A DNA stretch of 64,000 nt, taken from contig NC_070616.1 in NCBI RefSeq assembly GCF_027172205.1, positions 12,824,001-12,888,000 of the forward strand. The letters run 5' to 3'. Of the stretch, positions 31,897 to 64,000 are shown piece after piece. Every line of letters starts with the position of its first letter. The stretch's first letter is position 1. Below the pieces are notes generated by a model. It was not told the origin of the DNA. It worked only from the letters and a program-made list of their open reading frames with translations, and did not search any database. A program made the translations under genes and the position numbers. Origin of the DNA: Podarcis raffonei. Taxonomy: Eukaryota; Chordata; Lepidosauria; Squamata; Lacertidae.

Positions 31897-32167
31897 TAGA
31901 AGTCAGCACCATCTTAGGTTCCAAGTCCCTGGTACAGGGAACCAGGGCCTTCTTGGTGGTGGCACCCTCCCTGTGGAACGCCCTCCCATCAGATGCCAAG
32001 GAGATAAGTAACTCTTTTAGAAGACATCTGAAGGCAACCTTGTATAGGGAAGATTTTAAAGCTTTGATGTTTTCTTATGTTTTTAGATACGTTGGAAGCT
32101 GCCCAGAGTAGCTGGGGCAACCCAGTCAGAAGAGTGGGGAACCAATAATAAAATTATTATTATTACT
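31897..32167 (+). repeat. L2-type LINE 3' end
   Basis: GGAACCAGGGCCTTCTTGGT, CCTGTGGAACGCCCTCCC and GAAGACATCTGAAGGCAACC lead to a (TTA)n tail. Confidence 0.8.
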
Positions 32168-32169
32168 AA

Positions 32170-33733
32170 ATCTCATCCCAGCTGGGAACTCTCAGCCAAG
32201 CTGCCAAATGCCAGCTTTGGAACCAAACTGTAACACTGGGGCAATCAAACTAGCCCATTATACAGGACTATTGTAAACATGGAGTGCTGACACTGTATCC
32301 ATGCTCAATATGAACTAATATCCTGTTGAGTTTCACGAGTTTCATGCCCGCCAGCCATGCAAGAGGAATTATATTGCCTATTGGCCCACTTACGGTTATA
32401 AAGCACACTTTACAGACATCAAATTAATAACTACTTGAACAGGATTAGCAATAATTCGCGAGGTAGAAATGGATGGTTTGGTGAGGAAATATCAGGAATG
32501 GATGACTGACTGACTGCTGCAAGCCTGGAAAACGACAGGATTTGCTGAAGCCAATTTGGGGAGGGTGAAGAACGGTTGGCTATAATTCCCAGAGAGACGG
32601 AATACAGCTCTGAATGTTGGGAATGATAAATTTGGACGTCACTCTTACAGAAAGTAAAGTGCGGTCATTCCACAATTCCCTACAAATGTGAAATATGGGG
32701 GCAGAAAAGATGGGACTAGAACGAAACAGGGAGAAACAGATTTCAACAGAAACTTCCTGAGGGTTGGAATATCCTTGAGAATTTCGGTCCCAATTTCTCC
32801 CAACATACACATCTTGCAAAGCAATTTATTCTCAGTGCATTTTTGCATGTGGTTCTCTCTAATATATGCATTCCTAGGCACACTATATGCATTTTTGACC
32901 ACATGAGTTAGCGGGAGAACTGCCTTGCAAAATACAGAGATGTGTGAATTTTGAGAGACGCCTGAGTTTTTGGTTTGCATATTGCTTTGTAGAATGAGAT
33001 TTTGATACATTTGCCTTGGAATTGGTTGGCGTGGGGAGAAGGGGGTGGAGGTTGGGTGGGGTTAAGCAGCAGAGCAAGGAGGGGTGACAGCTCCTAGTTA
33101 GATATATTTTACTTAGAAAAATTATAAACCACTTGTTTTTGTTTTTAAAAAAGCTCCAAGGTTCAGTTATATATAAGACATATTGCTACAGTGTAGATTA
33201 AGTAGGTTCTCCTTTCAAGTGCAGATTGAATTGAACTGAATTGAATCGAATGTATCCTCTCTCACTAGCACAGATGAACTTCCAATCTTCTGTTAGTAAA
33301 GCCACTGGTTTTCTTTTTGTTGATTTTTGTGCAGTCTTTTTGTGAGTCTGATTACTGCTCCTGCTATCATTCTTACCCCCCCCAAAAAAACAGAATAAAA
33401 AGGTTCAAGTTCTAGGGTAGCCAGGGATGCTGTTAATGGATGACCCATTTCCTGCACCTTCCACCCTTAAAAAAAATATCAAAAAACTTTTATAGTCTTT
33501 TAAATATTTCGTAGGCTCCATTTCTGCACCAACTGCTGTAAAAATTCAGCAGGTACAGCCTTGTGTGGCTTCAGAAGGAAGGAAGGAAGGAATCAGGTTT
33601 GACTCAGTGACTTGGAGAAGATTATCCTTGAGCAAAGTCGAATTGAAATTATTTTTGCAAGCAACCTGTCTCCTTTAATCTCTTCCTTCCTTCCTACACA
33701 AGACACAGCAAGCTGCTTCTGGACGCTGTAGGA
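32170..33733. other. Region with no recognised gene
   Basis: Unique-looking AT-rich sequence. No exon, RNA gene or clear repeat seen. Confidence 0.4.
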
Positions 33734-33861
33734 CAGGCATAGGCAAACTCGCCCTCCAGATGTTTTGGGACTAGAATTCCCATCATCCCTGACCACTGGT
33801 CCTGTTAGCTAGGGTTATAGGAGTAGTAGTCCCAAAACATCTGGAGGGCCGAGTTTGCCTG
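33734..33861. mobile_element. hAT-type hairpin MITE with exact 8-bp target duplication
   Basis: Ends CAGGCATAGGCAAACTCGCC and CCGAGTTTGCCTG; flanks CTGTAGGA at 33726-33733 and 33862-33869 are identical. Confidence 0.9.
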
Positions 33862-34895
33862 CTGTAGGATATAGGCAAGCCACTGTTCTGATCATCATAT
33901 AGGCACAGAGCTTCATTCCTTGTTATGCATGTCCTTGCAGGAACTTCAGACGGAATCCAAGAGAGTTTGCCATGGTCTTTTCATCCTAGGGGTGCTTTAC
34001 TTTGTGCTGATTGTGTCCCCTTCTTGGGCATCCAAGATTGATTGGCAAGCTTCAGGCCACTAACTACTCTCCCTCCCTGATCTCCATGATCAACATTTCT
34101 TGATGCTGGCCAACCCCAGGTTTTGTAGATTGCACAGGGGGCTGATTTCAACCAATCCCACTGCAGGGAATCTACAGAATCAATTCCAGACTCTTCTGAA
34201 AGTCCACGAGATTACAAGCTCTACAACCAAAACCCAAGGGCTATGGATGAAAGTAAGTTGCCATCTTCCAATTTTCTGACTTTGATCCAGCTGCTTCCTA
34301 CAGAACCAGCTGAAGCATGATGGATATGGATACTGGTGGGAGTGTTTCTGATGCATTCTTTAAACAAAAAGGCACCTCTTTAAAGCACAGGGGTCACTGA
34401 GATATGCTCTTTTGCACAGGGAGGTCAAAAGCTCACAGGAAGGTGTTTTACACAGGAAAGTTTAAAATGCAAAGCAGAAGTTTTTTTTGCACAAGAGGGC
34501 CAATGGTTCAGCCTGGCAATTAAGGAAAAACAGAAACTTAACCAGGACTCTATTCCCCTTCTGACTGCCTAAAAGGTTGCAAGGGGAAGTTTGTACATAA
34601 GTAAAGTTGATAAAGAAAATAGGCTTAAAAAAGAGATCAGAACTGAAGAAATTATGAGAAAAAAGCCGAAACACACAGAGCTAAGAACTAAGAAAGAACT
34701 GAAATAAGCACAGGGCCAGGATGAAAACCTGCAATGGATCCTGTCTTGAGAAGTTGAACTGAGAAGACAAGAAACCACTGTACTGATGAGTATTTGCTGG
34801 GCTAGGGATAGTATAGAATAGGTCTAACTGGATGCAGTTTATCTCTATTTATATTTGCTTTTGTGGGTATGTACTCAAAGCGTAAAACTAGTTTG

Positions 34896-34901
34896 TTTAT
34901 T
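34896..34901 (-). terminator. CAMKK1: Possible proximal CAMKK1 polyadenylation signal
   Basis: AATAAA on the minus strand, about 765 bases after the CAMKK1 stop codon. It competes with the distal candidate at 29995-30000. Confidence 0.4.
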
Positions 34902-35664
34902 TTTAAAGCATTTTCTCAAAAACTGCGTGAATCGAAACTTGTAAGTAAAGGCATAGTTTGGTTTGGAGAAAAACTGGTCTGAAGCTTTGTGATTCACCTG
35001 GTGTCAAGGTCTACTTTATATTGGGAGTAGGTTGGGCCAATTAAATTCCGAAAGGTCAAAAGGCTGCTTAATGGAGGCAGCTTAGGACACACCTGTTCCA
35101 TTATAGCAGGTTGCGTAACAGACAACATTGGGCTTGAGCAGGCAACCTGACTAAGAAATTCCAAAACAAAAATAAATAAATGCCGGGAGCCGGGATGTAC
35201 ATGGGTGGTTCTGAACCAAGCATTCTCTAGCAAAGAACAGTTGGTGCACATTCATCAGTCGAATCGCCGTATGTCGCTGACTACATATATCACAACATGA
35301 AGCACAACTGGAAGATATGAGGCACATGGTCCAGTATACAACACCAAAATGTCTTACGACGTAAACAGATGTGGGCAGCCGGAGAGCCAGCTCTTCCATG
35401 GGCCATTACTTGTCCCACCAGCTGGGACTCCCACCATTTTATCCCTTCAATATGATAGAATCATAGGATTGTAGAGTTGGAAGGGACCCAAAGGGACTTT
35501 GAGTCCAACCGCCTGCAAAGCAGGAATCTCTCTCTCTTTCTCTCTCTTTTTGCAAGTCACAAACTTTGGTTGATGAAAACAGCATGGCGTGCAGGACGAC
35601 ACCACTGGATACGATGGTCACGGTAGCAGCAGTTAAGTGATCAGTGTGCGACATGCTCGGGGCT
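34902..35664 (-). other. CAMKK1: CAMKK1 3' untranslated region (probable)
   Basis: Sequence downstream of the stop codon in minus-strand sense. It contains a CR1-type tail fragment at about 35455-35530. No other coding sequence is visible. Confidence 0.5.
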
Positions 35665-63783
<28,119 letters not shown>

Positions 63784-64000
63784 CTGGAAGAGACAGAAAA
63801 GGGAAGGAAAATAAATAAAGGACGAGCTTGATTAACCACCTGCCTTTTAACTTACTGAGGCTGCAAGGTTATGCACACACTTATGTTGAACAAAGTCCTA
63901 AGTAAGCCTGCAAGGGATTGTGCTGTGGCTGAATTTACGCCACCCTTTCTCCATATAGGTGCATGCTACACTGGCTGGCTGTTGTGGGCATGGGGGACTG

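Overview
This window is squamate-reptile nuclear DNA. All four genes are vertebrate and intron-rich. The repeats are those of squamate genomes: Sauria SINEs with a BovB-like (ACCTTT)n tail, a BovB LINE fragment, CR1 and L2 LINEs, CORE-SINEs, tRNA-headed SINEs, and many short hAT and Tc1/mariner-type MITEs. A lacertid-like lizard is plausible, but the sequence alone does not prove it.

Layout: (1) 1-5015, the 3' part of DERL2 (+), its 5' exons lying off the left edge. (2) 6400-17800, complete DHX33 (+), 12 coding exons, with a CpG-rich promoter that holds two oppositely oriented ZNF143-like sites, an RFX X-box and a CTCF-like core. (3) 21400-28130, complete C1QBP (+), six coding exons, CpG-rich promoter and a clear AATAAA. 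(4) 28130-64000, CAMKK1 (-), with nine coding exons from the kinase hinge to the stop codon at 35665; its 5' exons lie off the right edge. C1QBP and CAMKK1 are tail to tail. DERL2, DHX33 and C1QBP keep the order and relative orientation I recall for human 17p13.2; CAMKK1 is not the neighbour of C1QBP there.

The proteins act separately. DERL2 is an ER-membrane factor for misfolded-protein export. DHX33 is a DEAH-box RNA helicase. C1QBP is the mitochondrial matrix p32/MAM33 protein. CAMKK1 is the calcium/calmodulin kinase that phosphorylates CaMKI/IV. Assembled reading frames stay open and in phase: DHX33 694 aa, C1QBP 287 aa, DERL2 last 161 aa, CAMKK1 833 coding nt.

Much of the rest is transposon debris, some with readable nesting and target-site duplications. 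I found no new multi-gene system. The observations most worth following are an 89-bp alternating hairpin minisatellite inside a palindromic MITE (26702-27503), a 90-bp near-perfect hairpin in the last CAMKK1 intron (40925-41014), SINEs that share one CR1-like tail but carry different tRNA heads, a BovB fragment with an exact 13-bp target duplication inside a CR1 relic, and a leucine in place of the tryptophan calmodulin anchor in CAMKK1.
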